This document shows, one piece after another, positions 36,721-46,243 of a stretch of 64,000 bases of DNA. The stretch's first letter is position 1; every line of letters begins with the position of its first letter. Source of the stretch: Pseudoglutamicibacter albus. Its GTDB lineage: Bacteria; Actinomycetota; Actinomycetes; Actinomycetales; Micrococcaceae. The notes under the pieces were generated by a model that saw only the letters and a program-made list of their open reading frames with translations, did no database searches and was not told where the DNA came from. The position numbers were made by a program, and so were the translations under genes. Location: contig NZ_JAVDXX010000001.1 in NCBI RefSeq assembly GCF_031458175.1, positions 310,001 through 374,000 of the forward strand. Reading direction: 5' to 3'.

Positions 36721-36798
36721 GGGCACCAGTTTAGAAAAACTTTCGACGCCGGTGCCGGGCAAAAAGTTATGCCACCTTTAATTCTCCGGAAGTCTCTG

Positions 36799-37962
36799 TT
36801 AGTCGTTTGGAAGCGTCCGGGCGATCATCTGGTTGAGGATCTTCCGCGCGGTCGGAACGCTCGCGCCGTTCGCATGCACCAGGAACATCGGCGCATCCAG
36901 AACACTGCCGCCGGAACCGGAGTTCGTGTCGCTGGTGCGTCGGGAACCGGAGCCTGCGCCGCGGCTGAGCAGGGCAACGGGAGCTGAGGAAGGCCCCGGA
37001 ATACCAGCGCGGCGGCCACCATAAAGCCACGTGGCCCCCGAACCCACCGCGATCAAAGCCGCCGCAGCGATATCCCACGGCTTCACGGCCGGGCCGAGCA
37101 CCGCATCGTGCACCCCCGAGGCCAGCCTGCACACATCCACCGTGGTGCACACGTGCCGGCGCACCGTCGCGAAGGCCTGCACCAGGTTAGAAAACTCACG
37201 TGCCGCATCGGGGGAGACCTCGAGGGCTTCAGGATGCGGATGATCCGTGACCAGCGCGCACGACGATTCAGCACCGCGGCCAGAAGAGGCACACGGAACC
37301 CAAGCATCGGCGCCACCTGCAGAGTCACAGCCGCCTGCAGAGCCAAAGGTGCCTGCAGAGTCAAAAGTGCGCTGCTGAAAGTGACGTTGTTGAGAGACCA
37401 CAATCCCGTCTGCGCCGATCCATGCGCGCCACATACGCCCCAATGCAGGCGCGCACACAACCCCGGCAACCGGGACACCATCCACGACCGCGGCAACCGA
37501 AATCCCGAAATCCGGGAGGCCGTGAACGAAATTGCTTGTTCCATCGATCGGATCAATAACCCAACACACCACTCCTGCCTCGGGAGAGCCGGCCCTGTTC
37601 TCGCCAGCGCCATCCTCGCCGGCGCCGGCCCCGCCAGCGCCTTCTTCACCGAGAAACACGGCTTGCGGGGTCCGTGCGCGCAGGAACTCAACCAGTCGGG
37701 CTTCAGTCTCGATGTCCGTTGGAGTCACCACATCGTGCGTCGAAGACTTCTGCCGCGCACTCACACCGGCACGCCACGCAGCCTCAACATCGGCCGCCAC
37801 GGCCACGACCGCGTCCACCGCGATGTCCCGCAAACGCTCAGGCTCCCTGGCCCCGAGCCGCGCAACCATCGCTCCAGCGTCAGGCCACACGCGAGCCTCT
37901 ATCGCATCGAGCCCCTCCGCCGCATCGATCCCCGTCGCCGCACTGTACAGATCCGAACTCAT
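36799..37962 (-). CDS. Inositol monophosphatase family protein
   Basis: 387 aa, longer than the 260-290 typical of the family owing to Ala/Gly/Ser insertions (about 110-130 and 205-230) and a C-terminal extension. Metal-site motifs are VFLGEEG (Glu), WVIDPIDGTSNFVHGLPD and KPWDIAAAALIA, with TPTDIETEAR near the N-terminus. It should hydrolyse a phosphomonoester such as inositol phosphate, histidinol phosphate or PAP; the sequence does not decide. The low-complexity insertions are unusual. ATG at 37962. It is divergent from the App1 gene. Confidence 0.88.
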   Translation of the reverse strand: MSSDLYSAATGIDAAEGLDAIEARVWPDAGAMVARLGAREPERLRDIAVDAVVAVAADVEAAWRAGVSARQKSSTHDVVTPTDIETEARLVEFLRARTPQAVFLGEEGAGGAGAGEDGAGENRAGSPEAGVVCWVIDPIDGTSNFVHGLPDFGISVAAVVDGVPVAGVVCAPALGRMWRAWIGADGIVVSQQRHFQQRTFDSAGTFGSAGGCDSAGGADAWVPCASSGRGAESSCALVTDHPHPEALEVSPDAAREFSNLVQAFATVRRHVCTTVDVCRLASGVHDAVLGPAVKPWDIAAAALIAVGSGATWLYGGRRAGIPGPSSAPVALLSRGAGSGSRRTSDTNSGSGGSVLDAPMFLVHANGASVPTARKILNQMIARTLPND

Positions 37963-38080
37963 AGCTTCAGCCTAACCAAGAACACACAAACCAAATGCCA
38001 GCCGCCGCCACCTGAAACCGGTGCCATGTGAGGGACGCCGCACCCTCCGTGACCGTGCCACATGAGAAACTAGTTGCGTG

Positions 38081-39172
38081 ATGAAAGACGGTAAAAAACA
38101 GCACACCAAACGAGCCCATAAAGAGTTCGCTCTCGCGCTTGAAGACCGTTGGCAAGACTTCCGCCTCAAAATGTCCCAACGCCGTGGAGACAAAGTCGCC
38201 GTCGTCCCATACCGCGGCTACGGCCGCAGCGGAGAAAACGGGTGGGTGCGCGTATTCGCACGAGTTGTCATGGCGAAACCCGGGTCACGGCTTGAAGACC
38301 TCCACCTGCCCGCAGTCGTTGAAGAAGGCGTGCGCGGGTGGCGTCACTTCATCTCACCCACCGTCGCGGAATACCCCGTCACAATCCGCATCAACGGCGC
38401 AACCTATGACGTGTACTCAGACCGCGGCGGCGTGATCGACGAACGCCTCGCCGTGAACCTCGAACCCGGCTGGCACCACGTCGAATTCATCGTCGATGAC
38501 TCTGAACCCGTCAGCGGTCACGTGTTCATGGTCAACGAGAAACAAAAACACGGGATTATCTGCGACGTCGATGACACCGTTGTAGTCACGATGCTCCCGC
38601 GTCCACTACTAGCGGCATGGAACTCCTTCGTCATCGACGAACACGCACGCGTACCAACCCCAGGCATGGCAGTGTTCCTCGACCGCTTCGCCACCGCACA
38701 CCCCGGCGCACCCACGCTCTACCTCTCCACGGGCGCGTGGAACACAAACCGGGCACTCAGCCGCTTCATGGCCCGCAACCTATTCCCCGACGGCCCGCTA
38801 CTGCTCACCGACTGGGGGCCAGTCGAAGGCCGCTGGTTCCGCTCCGGCATCCAACACAAAGTAGACAACCTACGCCGCCTTGCTAGAGAATTCCCCGACA
38901 TCTCGTGGCTACTGGTCGGTGACGACGGCCAAAAAGACCCCAACATTTACGCCGAATTCGCCCGCCGCTACCCAGACAACGTGTCCGCGATCGTGATCCG
39001 TCAACTCACCCCATCGGAAGCCGCGCTCGCCGGCGGGCGTAACGCCGCCATCATGAACACGACCCCGGGTGTCCCGTGGGTCTATGAGCCCGATGGCGGG
39101 CGCATCGCCGCCCGGCTGGCCGCCTTGGGCCTCATGCCAGAAGCCCCCGACGCGCTCCATCCGGACCACTAG
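38081..39172 (+). CDS. App1-like phosphatidate phosphatase (DUF2183)
   Basis: 363 aa from ATG 38081; a GTG immediately before it is the alternative. There is no Shine-Dalgarno. An N-terminal beta-rich region (about 35-155) contains VAVVPYRGYGRSGENGWVRV. The catalytic HAD-like domain starts at CDVDDTVVVT (D-x-D-x-T), with LYLSTGAWNTN and WLLVGDDGQKDPNIYAEF as later motifs. The family includes yeast App1, a Mg-dependent phosphatidate phosphatase. The bacterial substrate is unproven. A 12-bp repeat array follows the stop. Confidence 0.88.
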   Translation: MKDGKKQHTKRAHKEFALALEDRWQDFRLKMSQRRGDKVAVVPYRGYGRSGENGWVRVFARVVMAKPGSRLEDLHLPAVVEEGVRGWRHFISPTVAEYPVTIRINGATYDVYSDRGGVIDERLAVNLEPGWHHVEFIVDDSEPVSGHVFMVNEKQKHGIICDVDDTVVVTMLPRPLLAAWNSFVIDEHARVPTPGMAVFLDRFATAHPGAPTLYLSTGAWNTNRALSRFMARNLFPDGPLLLTDWGPVEGRWFRSGIQHKVDNLRRLAREFPDISWLLVGDDGQKDPNIYAEFARRYPDNVSAIVIRQLTPSEAALAGGRNAAIMNTTPGVPWVYEPDGGRIAARLAALGLMPEAPDALHPDH

Positions 39173-39177
39173 CCCCG

Positions 39178-39272
39178 GCGCCAGAACAGGTGCTGAAACC
39201 AGCGCGAAGCCCGCGCTGAATCCAGCGCCGAAATAGGCGCCAGATCTTGCGTCGAAACAAGCCCCCAAGCAG
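39178..39272. repeat. 12-bp degenerate tandem array, about eight units
   Basis: Units start at 39178, 39190, 39202, 39213, 39225, 39237, 39249 and 39261. Examples are GCGCCAGAACAG, GTGCTGAAACCA, GCGCTGAATCCA, GCGCCGAAATAG, GCGCCAGATCTT and GCGTCGAAACAA. One unit is 11 bp. The array fills the gap between the App1 stop and the ribosome site of the thioesterase gene. Confidence 0.85.
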
Positions 39273-39285
39273 GAAGGACAGCCAC

Positions 39286-39750
39286 GTGAGCCGCCAAACC
39301 GTCTCTGTGCCACTACGGTGGGCAGACATGGACGCCTACGGGCACATCAACAACGCCAACCAGATCCGCCTCATGGAAGAAGCCCGCGTCGCCGGCTTCG
39401 GCGTCCCCGGCGGAACCGGCTCACCAGTAGGCCGCGAAGGCAAAAACGACCTGTTCGAAAACGTCGGCGAGGGCATCATGATCCTCGTCGTCGAACACAC
39501 CATCCGCTACCTAGCGCAACTTCCATACCGCGACGTACCTGCCGCCGTGGACATCTGGATCTCCGACATCAAACCCGCAACCTTCACCGTCAACTACGAA
39601 ATCCGCGACGGTCACGACGGAACCCTCTGCTCACGCGCCAAAACTCTCATGGCGCTCGCCGAGGGCGAGACGGGGCGCCTCATGAGAATCCCGGCCGAGA
39701 TCCGCGAAGCCATGCAGGTATTCACAGACGAGAACCGGGACAACGAATAA
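39286..39750 (+). CDS. Hotdog-fold acyl-CoA thioesterase (4HBT/YbgC type)
   Basis: 154 aa from GTG 39286, with AGGAAGGA eight bases upstream. The opening VSVPLRWADMDAYGHINNAN contains the catalytic Asp and the hotdog helix, then IRLMEEARVAGFG, and the back half has VEHTIRYLAQLPYRDV and AKTLMALAE. It should hydrolyse a short-chain or aromatic acyl-CoA; the substrate is unknown. Confidence 0.9.
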   Translation: MSRQTVSVPLRWADMDAYGHINNANQIRLMEEARVAGFGVPGGTGSPVGREGKNDLFENVGEGIMILVVEHTIRYLAQLPYRDVPAAVDIWISDIKPATFTVNYEIRDGHDGTLCSRAKTLMALAEGETGRLMRIPAEIREAMQVFTDENRDNE

Positions 39751-39769
39751 TCCGCGCCCAACACACCGT

Positions 39770-39844
39770 CAATTCGATGCGCTTAACGCACGGTGTGTTC
39801 CGCGCGCTTAACGCACAGTTCCTTCGGCGCGCCTAACGCACGAC
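39770..39844. repeat. 25-bp tandem array derived from the pncA 3' end, three units
   Basis: Units at 39770, 39795 and 39820 share GCGC(T/C)TAACGCAC at fixed phase. On the minus strand each reads GTGCGTTA(A/G)GCGC, that is Val-Arg-stop of pncA, so the gene terminus is copied twice downstream. The first unit also forms a hairpin with AACACACCG (39760-39768) and CGGTGTGTT (39791-39799). Confidence 0.85.
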
Positions 39845-40453
39845 GGTCGCGCCGGCCTCCTCGAGGGAGGCCAGTGCCGCTTTCGCCGCGTCAGCGTCCA
39901 CGTAAGCGGTGTGCTGGTTGAGCACGGTGACGGTGAAACCGTTGGCTAGGGCGTCGCGCGCAGAGGCCAGAACGCAGTGGTCGGTTGCGATCCCCACAAC
40001 ATCAAGCTTGGTGATGCCCTCCTCTTTGAGGATCTCGGCGAGGCCGCTGCCGTCATCGGATACACCCTCGAAAGCCGAGTAGGCGGGGCTTCCCATGCCT
40101 TTACGGACCTCAAGCTCGATGCGCGAGGCATCAAGATTCGGGTGATATGCCGCGCCCTCGGTGTTGGCTACACAGTGGACTGGCCACGTGGTGGTCCAGT
40201 TCGGTTCCTCACCAGCTGGAGCGAAATGGCCGCCATTATCGCCTTCCGGTGAATGCCAATCCCGTGATGCCGCGATCAGCTGATAGTCGTGGCCCGGAGC
40301 TGTCAGCGAGTTGATGGACGCCGCAACCGCGGCTCCGCCATCACACCCCAAGGCACCACCTTCAGCGAAGTCGTTCTGCACATCCACAATCAGTAGCGCG
40401 CGGCCATTCGCGGCGCCCTCGCGGCTCTGGCCAGCAACGTTGTCAGCTACCAT
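39833..40453 (-). CDS. pncA: Nicotinamidase
   Basis: 206 aa, isochorismatase-like fold. The catalytic Asp lies in ALLIVDVQNDFAEGGALGCDGG and the nucleophile Cys in GIATDHCVLASARDALANGF. A metal-site His/Asp pattern lies in ASRDWHSPEGDNGGHF, and the lysine in EVRKGMG. It converts nicotinamide to nicotinate for NAD salvage. AAGGA precedes ATG 40453. The 25-bp array overlaps its end. Confidence 0.94.
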   Translation of the reverse strand: MVADNVAGQSREGAANGRALLIVDVQNDFAEGGALGCDGGAAVAASINSLTAPGHDYQLIAASRDWHSPEGDNGGHFAPAGEEPNWTTTWPVHCVANTEGAAYHPNLDASRIELEVRKGMGSPAYSAFEGVSDDGSGLAEILKEEGITKLDVVGIATDHCVLASARDALANGFTVTVLNQHTAYVDADAAKAALASLEEAGATVVR

Positions 40454-40470
40454 CGTTTTCCTTCTTTCCG

Positions 40471-40500
40471 GTGAAAGGACGCCCAGTGAAGGGACGTCTC
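40471..40500. repeat. 15-bp duplication between pncA and the gene at 40525
   Basis: GTGAAAGGACGCCCA is followed directly by GTGAAGGGACGTCTC. Confidence 0.5.
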
Positions 40501-40524
40501 CTAGGCGGGAACCCAGTTCGCGCC

Positions 40525-40920
40525 TTACTTAGCTGAGAGTGCCGCGACCTTTTTCTGGGCTGCTTTGTGGGCGCGGGCGGCCTTGCGTTCCTCACGCTTG
40601 GCCGCCACTTTCGCTTCGCTGCGCTTGTAGCCGCCGAAGAGCAACGCGCTGAGACCGGATGCCGCGGTCACGATCGCCACGGCCTCCTCTGCACCCACCT
40701 TCTTGGCGAGTGGATGCGAGTAGCCGAACGCGCCAAGATAGATCCCCAGTAACACAAGCGCGCGTGGCCAGCCGACCTTCTTGACCCAAATGAAGGTAGC
40801 GAAGATGCCGCAGACCGCCAACACGGCGCCGCCAAGCGGACGGTTCTTGGTGCGGCGGGCAACCTCGAAGCCGCCCACGAGTCCGGTAGTCGTCAAGAGT
40901 GGAGTAGTCAGATTAGCCAT
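40525..40920 (-). CDS. Small membrane protein, function unknown
   Basis: 131 aa from ATG 40920 with AAGGAG upstream. Three to four weak membrane helices (about 27-45, 50-66, 78-97) and a C-terminal basic helix of Ala/Lys/Arg (SEAKVAAKREERKAARAHKA) that is coiled-coil-like. No family is recognised. It lies between pncA and the YihY gene, all on the minus strand. Confidence 0.75.
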   Translation of the reverse strand: MANLTTPLLTTTGLVGGFEVARRTKNRPLGGAVLAVCGIFATFIWVKKVGWPRALVLLGIYLGAFGYSHPLAKKVGAEEAVAIVTAASGLSALLFGGYKRSEAKVAAKREERKAARAHKAAQKKVAALSAK

Positions 40921-40994
40921 AAGGCTCTCCTTATGTGTGGAAAAGCGTCGAGAAGACAAGCCGGGGCGGTGCCGTTCTGCACCGCCGCCTGGCG

Positions 40995-42188
40995 TTAGTT
41001 GGAATCGTCCTTACCGGAGGTTTCTTCCGGTTCCGGCGGGGTGTGGGAAGCCTGGCGGATTATGCTCAACACGGCAACCACGCCACCGAAGCCCGCGAGT
41101 GCTTTCAGACGCCTCTTCTTACGTTTAGGGTCCATCGGCTCAGGACCAATCGGGTTGGTCATCAAACGCAACTTACGGCCTTCGAACACGTCCTTGGCGT
41201 AGGCCTTTTCCTTCTTCTTGATCCCAGAAACCGAGCGAGGCGGAAGCAAGACCTGTTCCTCAGCGATCAGGCCCGCGGTGAGCTGGCGTGCACGCTGAGC
41301 CTCAACATCGACCTCCGCACCCAAGACCAGTACGCAGTTGATGATCCAGATCCACATCAGACCAGCAATAGCACCACCGATGGAGCCGTAGGTCTTGTTG
41401 TAGTTAGCGAAGTTGGAGAGGTACCACGCGAAACCGGCGGTCGCCAACGCCATCGTGACCAGCGCGAACGTGGCACCTAGGGTGACCCAGCGGATCTGCG
41501 GGCGGCGCACGTTCGGGGTGAAGTTATACAGCAGGCCGATCATGACGATCGCAACCAGGATAAGAACCGGCCATTTCAGGATGTTCCATGCGGTCACGGC
41601 CTCAGCGCCTAGACCGATCCAGCTGCCGATCATGGACGCGAAGTCACCGGAGACCAGCAGCAACAGGATGCAGATCACCGAACCGAACAGCAACGCGAGG
41701 GTGATGAGGTACATCTGGATGCGCAAGAACATTGGGGCGCGGCCCTCTTCAACGCCGTAGACGGTGTTGATCGAGCGGGAGAACGCGTTGACGTAGTTCG
41801 AGGACGTCCACACGGCACCGAGGACACCGATGACGAAGAACAACCCAGCGCCGCCGCCTTCAGTCAGGCTCGTGATGGGTTCTTCGAGGACTTTCGCCAT
41901 CTCCGGGGAGCCGACGTCCTGAACGGTGTCGAGTAGCAGTTTGGTGGTCTCTTCGCCCTGGCCGAACAAGCCCAGCGTGGAGACGAGGGCGAGCAGTGCC
42001 GGGAACATCGCGAACACTGTCCTGTAGGTCAGGGAAGCGGCCATGTCCATGCCGCCGTCGCGTGTGAACTCGCGTAGCGCTCTACCGAAAATGTATTTCC
42101 ATCCGGCTGCCGGAATTGGTCCGGCTTTGTCCATGCGTTCCTCGATCGCTTCTTTCGCGTCGGGGTCTGCCGTGATGCTTCTCTCCAC
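40995..42188 (-). CDS. YihY/UPF0761 (BrkB-like) inner-membrane protein
   Basis: 397 aa, GTG start with AGGAAGG upstream. Six or more membrane helices. Family motifs are DMAASLTYRTVFAMFPALLALVS (a Y-x-x-F-x-x-x-P type pattern) and SIGGAIAGLMWIWIINCVLVLGAEVDVE. The C-terminal 110 residues are cytoplasmic and basic (DPKRKKRRLKALAGFG). The family was once called ribonuclease BN in error; its true role is unknown. In relatives it often lies near trpS, but here trpS is 20 kb away. Confidence 0.9.
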   Translation of the reverse strand: MERSITADPDAKEAIEERMDKAGPIPAAGWKYIFGRALREFTRDGGMDMAASLTYRTVFAMFPALLALVSTLGLFGQGEETTKLLLDTVQDVGSPEMAKVLEEPITSLTEGGGAGLFFVIGVLGAVWTSSNYVNAFSRSINTVYGVEEGRAPMFLRIQMYLITLALLFGSVICILLLLVSGDFASMIGSWIGLGAEAVTAWNILKWPVLILVAIVMIGLLYNFTPNVRRPQIRWVTLGATFALVTMALATAGFAWYLSNFANYNKTYGSIGGAIAGLMWIWIINCVLVLGAEVDVEAQRARQLTAGLIAEEQVLLPPRSVSGIKKKEKAYAKDVFEGRKLRLMTNPIGPEPMDPKRKKRRLKALAGFGGVVAVLSIIRQASHTPPEPEETSGKDDSN

Positions 42189-42393
42189 GGTGGGGGCCTT
42201 CCTGATGGATGTTATTCATCTAGAGCCTAACCATCTCACAGATCGGATGCCACACTTTGGAGGTTTTGGGGCTCAAGGGTGGGCGATTTCGCCGCGCCTG
42301 CGTGTGGTGTGGGTTCTAAGATGGCACGATCGGTGGTGAAGCATGCGGCGTGGCCGTGGATGCTGAAGTGAGTTTGTTGAGGGATGTTGCAGG

Positions 42394-43839
42394 ATGCCTA
42401 CGGATTTTAAGGATTCGCGCGACGCCGGCGGAGCCGGGGACGCTGAAACGTCATCTGAGGCCGGTAGTCCACGTGATGCTGAGGCGGCGGCAGCCGGTGA
42501 GGGTGCGGCGGAGCAGCTCGTGTATGGGGTAGGGGATGAGCGTGTTTCTTTGACGACCCGCACCCGCGAGGCTCTGTACCGTTTCCGCGTGGGCTTGCAG
42601 GAGGGCATGCCGCTTCCGTTGGTGATCCAGGGCGGTATTGAGGCGATCCAGGTGTATGTTCTGGGTTTGCTTGTTGTTGCGCTTCCGGTGGCTGGCGCCG
42701 CGATGTCTGGTGGCTGGTTGGGCGCGGATGTCAGCGAGGTCGCTCGTGTCACGGGGCGGTGGTGGCTGTTGGGGCATGGGGTTCCGTTGGTGCGTTCCGA
42801 GGCCGCTATTGGCGGGGCTGGCACGATGTGGTTCTTGCCTCTAGGTTTTGTTGTGTTGCCTGGCTGGTTGGCGTGGCGTGCTGGGCGGCGGTTGGCGCGG
42901 GCCTCGTGGTCTGATCAGTTGTGGCAGGCGATGCTGGGTTCGCTTCTGGTGTACGGGGTGCTCGGGATTGTGACGACGTGGTGGGCGTCCTCTGAGCTGA
43001 TTGCTTCGCCGTGGTGGGGCGCGTTGTTGATTCCGTTGGTGATTCACGGGCTCGGTTTGATTGGTGGCGCGTGGCGTGAGGCGGGTTCGTTTGGCCGGTT
43101 GATTGGTTTTAATGCGGCGGAGCGGGTGCTTCACCATTCGCAGTATCAGCGGTGGGCTGGCTCGTATGTGTGGGCTGTGGTTCGCGCTGGTTTTGTGGGG
43201 CTTGTGATGGCTGTGGGGTTGGCTTCGGCGGCGTTCACGGTGCAGTTGGTGCTGCATTGGGTTGATGTGATCAACACTGTGATGCGCCTGAATCCGGGCC
43301 TGTGGGGTGGTGCCGCGTTGATGTTGCTGCAGCTTGTGTTTGTGCCGAACATGGTGATGTACACGCTGGCTTATGTCAGTGGTGGCGGGTTCGCGTTGGG
43401 TAGCACCACCTCGATTTCTGCGTTTGGTTCGTTCGGGACGGATATGCCTCCGTTGCCGGTTTTGGGGATGTTGCCGGATGGCCCGCAGGTGTGGGTTGTG
43501 GCTATCCCGGTGCTTGCTGGTGTTGTTGCCGGCTGGTGGTTTATGCGTGAGGGCGAGAACCATTTGGAGGAGTGGTTGACTCTTCGTTTTTCGCAGCGCT
43601 GGATTGGTGTGACGTTGTCTTCGCTCATGTTGGGTTTGTTGGTGGGCGCGGTCTCTGCAGTGGGTTTCGTGGTGTTGGCTTTGTTGTCTTCTGGCACGTT
43701 GGGGCTGGGTATTTTCACGTGGATCGGGCCGCACGTGTGGGTTTCGGCTGGCTTGTTGGTTGCGGAGATCGGCGTGGGCGCTGTGCTCGGTAATGTTGCT
43801 GCGCCGTTGTTTGAGCGTGACCCGGTTTTGGATGACTGA
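42394..43839 (+). CDS. DUF6350 family multi-pass membrane protein
   Basis: 481 aa. A polar N-terminus (1-60) is followed by about ten membrane helices rich in Val, Leu, Gly and Trp (for example VYVLGLLVVALPVAGAAMS and VWVVAIPVLAGVVAGWWFMR). It sits directly before purN, the usual actinobacterial place for DUF6350. Codons are strongly G/T-ending (GTG, TTG, GGT), unlike the C-ending genes to its left. Function unknown. Confidence 0.85.
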   Translation: MPTDFKDSRDAGGAGDAETSSEAGSPRDAEAAAAGEGAAEQLVYGVGDERVSLTTRTREALYRFRVGLQEGMPLPLVIQGGIEAIQVYVLGLLVVALPVAGAAMSGGWLGADVSEVARVTGRWWLLGHGVPLVRSEAAIGGAGTMWFLPLGFVVLPGWLAWRAGRRLARASWSDQLWQAMLGSLLVYGVLGIVTTWWASSELIASPWWGALLIPLVIHGLGLIGGAWREAGSFGRLIGFNAAERVLHHSQYQRWAGSYVWAVVRAGFVGLVMAVGLASAAFTVQLVLHWVDVINTVMRLNPGLWGGAALMLLQLVFVPNMVMYTLAYVSGGGFALGSTTSISAFGSFGTDMPPLPVLGMLPDGPQVWVVAIPVLAGVVAGWWFMREGENHLEEWLTLRFSQRWIGVTLSSLMLGLLVGAVSAVGFVVLALLSSGTLGLGIFTWIGPHVWVSAGLLVAEIGVGAVLGNVAAPLFERDPVLDD

Positions 43840-43858
43840 GTCTAGGTAGGGTTTGGGT

Positions 43859-44452
43859 ATGCGTGCTGTTGTTCTGCTTTCTGGGTCTGGTACGAATTTT
43901 CAGGCTGTTGTTGATGCGGTTTCCGCTGGCCGGTTGACGGGTGTGGAGATTGTCGCGGTGGGTACGGATCAGCCGGGGGCGGCTGGTTTGCATCGGGCTG
44001 ATGTTTTGGGTGCTGAAACGTTTGTGGTGGACCCTCGGGATTACGATGCGCGTGCTGGCTGGGATGCGGCGTTGGCTTCTGCGGTGGCTGGTTTTTCCCC
44101 GGATGTGGTGGTGTGTTCGGGGTTTATGCGGATTCTGGGGGCGGCGTTTCTGGAGCGTTTCGGGGATAGGACGGTGAATACGCATCCGGCGTTGCTGCCG
44201 TCTTTCCCTGGTGCTCACGGTGTGCGGGACGCGTTGGCTTATGGGGTCAAGGTCACCGGCTGTACTGTGCACTGGGTTGATGCTGGGGTGGATACGGGCC
44301 CGATCATCGCTCAGCGTGCCGTTGAGGTGCGGGATGGTGAATCCCAGGATGAGCTGCATGAGCGGATCAAGGTTCAGGAGCGTTCTGCGTTGATTGAGGT
44401 TTTGCAGGGCTTGGCTGATGGCGTGATCAGCTTCCCTCACGCGGAGGCCTGA
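43859..44452 (+). CDS. purN: Phosphoribosylglycinamide formyltransferase 1
   Basis: 197 aa from ATG 43859 (TTG six bases upstream is less likely). The formyltransferase triad is visible: Asn and His in TVNTHPALLPSFPGAHG, Asp in GCTVHWVDAGVDTGPII. LLSGSGTNFQAV binds the phosphate. It transfers a formyl group from 10-formyl-THF to GAR. It follows DUF6350 by 19 bases and precedes purH by 99, probably one operon. Codon use is G/T-ending like its neighbours. Confidence 0.96.
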   Translation: MRAVVLLSGSGTNFQAVVDAVSAGRLTGVEIVAVGTDQPGAAGLHRADVLGAETFVVDPRDYDARAGWDAALASAVAGFSPDVVVCSGFMRILGAAFLERFGDRTVNTHPALLPSFPGAHGVRDALAYGVKVTGCTVHWVDAGVDTGPIIAQRAVEVRDGESQDELHERIKVQERSALIEVLQGLADGVISFPHAEA

Positions 44453-44551
44453 CGCGTAGACTGGGTGTGCCTGCCGTTTCGCGGCGGGCGCTTTCTGGTG
44501 CGCACGTGTAGTGCGTCTTGTTCCGCGATTTCTCCTGAGGAGCCTTTTCTC

Positions 44552-46228
44552 GTGACCGTTCAGGATTCCACGCCCACGACTGTTCCGATTAAGCGTGCAC
44601 TGATCTCTGTATATGACAAGACCGGTTTGGAAGATCTAGCCCGCGGCCTGCATGAGGCCGGCGTTGCGATTGTCTCTACCGGTTCTACTGCTGGCCGTAT
44701 CGCTGATGCGGGCATCCCGGTGACTGAGGTCTCTGAGGTGACGGGGTTCCAGGAATGCCTTGAAGGCCGTGTGAAGACGCTGCATCCGCGGGTTCACGCC
44801 GGTATTCTGGCGGACCGCCGTAAGGATGATCATGTTCAGCAGCTCAAGGATATGGAGATTGAGCCGTTTGATCTGGTGGTTGTGAACCTGTACCCGTTCG
44901 TTGAGACGGTGCGTTCGGGCGCTGACCAGGACGCGGTGATTGAGCAGATCGACATCGGCGGCCCGTCGATGGTGCGTGCGGCAGCTAAGAACCATCCTTC
45001 GGTTGCTGTGGTGGTCAACCCTGAGTTCTATGGCCAGGTGGTTGAGGCGGCCCGTGGTGTGGGCTTCGACCTGGCGACCCGCCGTCGTCTGGCTTCGCTG
45101 GCTTTCGCTCACACTGCCGCTTATGACAACGCGGTTGCCGCGTGGACTGCGGCGCAGTTCGGTGATCCCGAGGCCGCGGAGGCCCCGGTGTTCCCGCCGT
45201 ATGCGGGCTTGTCGCTTGAGCGTGCTGAGGTTCTGCGTTACGGCGAGAACCCGCACCAGCCAGCAGCGCTGTATGTTGATCACGCCGCGTCCCTGGGTAT
45301 TGCTCAGGCTGAGCAGTTGCACGGTAAGGCGATGAGCTACAACAACTATCAGGACGCGGACGCGGCAGTGCGTGCCGCCTATGACTTCGATGAGCCTGCC
45401 GTTGCCGTGATTAAGCACGCGAATCCGTGCGGCATCGCGGTCGCGACCCCGGGCGCTGAGGACCCGATCGCTGATGCGCACCGTAAGGCCCACGGAACCG
45501 ATCCGTTGTCTGCTTTCGGTGGCGTGATCGCGGCTAACCGCCCTGTCACAGCGGGTATGGCGCGCACGGTTTCTGAGATCTTCACCGAGGTTGTTGTCGC
45601 CCCGGGCTTCGAGGACGAGGCCGTTGAGATCCTTTCGAAGAAAAAGAACATCCGCCTGTTGAGCCTGCCTGAGGGCTTCACGCAGGACACGGTCTCGATC
45701 CGCCAGATCTCCGGCGGCGCACTGCTCCAGACCACCGATCAGCTCGATGCCCCAGGCGATGACCCAGAGACCTGGACCCTGGCCGCAGGCGAACCAGCCG
45801 ATGAGAAGACCTTGGCTGACCTCGCATTCGCGTGGCGTGCCCTGCGTTCGGCTAAGTCGAACGCGATCCTGCTCGCCAACGATGGCGCCGCGGTCGGCAT
45901 CGGGATGGGCCAGGTCAACCGCGTGGATTCCTGCCGGCTCGCGGTCGAACGTGCCAACACCCTCGGTGTCACAGTCGCATCCGACGTCAACGCCGCAGGC
46001 GGTGCTGAGGCCGACGCCAACGCACAGTCGGAGGAACGCGCACGCGGTGCCGTGGCCGCATCGGACGCTTTCTTCCCGTTCGCTGACGGCCCGGAGGTCC
46101 TGATCAACGCCGGTGTGCGCGCGATCGTCCAACCGGGAGGATCGGTGCGTGACCAAGACACGATCGACGCGGCGAACAAAGCCGGCGTGACGATGTACTT
46201 CACCGGCGAACGCCACTTCTTCCACTAA
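44552..46228 (+). CDS. purH: Bifunctional AICAR formyltransferase / IMP cyclohydrolase
   Basis: 558 aa from GTG 44552, about ten bases after TGAGGAG. The IMP cyclohydrolase domain (about 10-160) has [24 protein letters not shown] and [15 protein letters not shown]. The AICAR transformylase domain (about 170-558) has [13 protein letters not shown], the catalytic [12 protein letters not shown] and [20 protein letters not shown]. It performs the last two steps of IMP synthesis. Codon use shifts from G/T-ending early to C-ending late in the gene. The complex hairpin at 46244 ends it. Confidence 0.97.
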   Translation: MTVQDSTPTTVPIKRALISVYDKTGLEDLARGLHEAGVAIVSTGSTAGRIADAGIPVTEVSEVTGFQECLEGRVKTLHPRVHAGILADRRKDDHVQQLKDMEIEPFDLVVVNLYPFVETVRSGADQDAVIEQIDIGGPSMVRAAAKNHPSVAVVVNPEFYGQVVEAARGVGFDLATRRRLASLAFAHTAAYDNAVAAWTAAQFGDPEAAEAPVFPPYAGLSLERAEVLRYGENPHQPAALYVDHAASLGIAQAEQLHGKAMSYNNYQDADAAVRAAYDFDEPAVAVIKHANPCGIAVATPGAEDPIADAHRKAHGTDPLSAFGGVIAANRPVTAGMARTVSEIFTEVVVAPGFEDEAVEILSKKKNIRLLSLPEGFTQDTVSIRQISGGALLQTTDQLDAPGDDPETWTLAAGEPADEKTLADLAFAWRALRSAKSNAILLANDGAAVGIGMGQVNRVDSCRLAVERANTLGVTVASDVNAAGGAEADANAQSEERARGAVAASDAFFPFADGPEVLINAGVRAIVQPGGSVRDQDTIDAANKAGVTMYFTGERHFFH

Positions 46229-46243
46229 AGAAGCCAGCTAGAG

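Noticed and set aside
44636-46225. 529-codon open frame antisense to purH
   Set aside because: Shadow of purH; composition is not that of a real protein.
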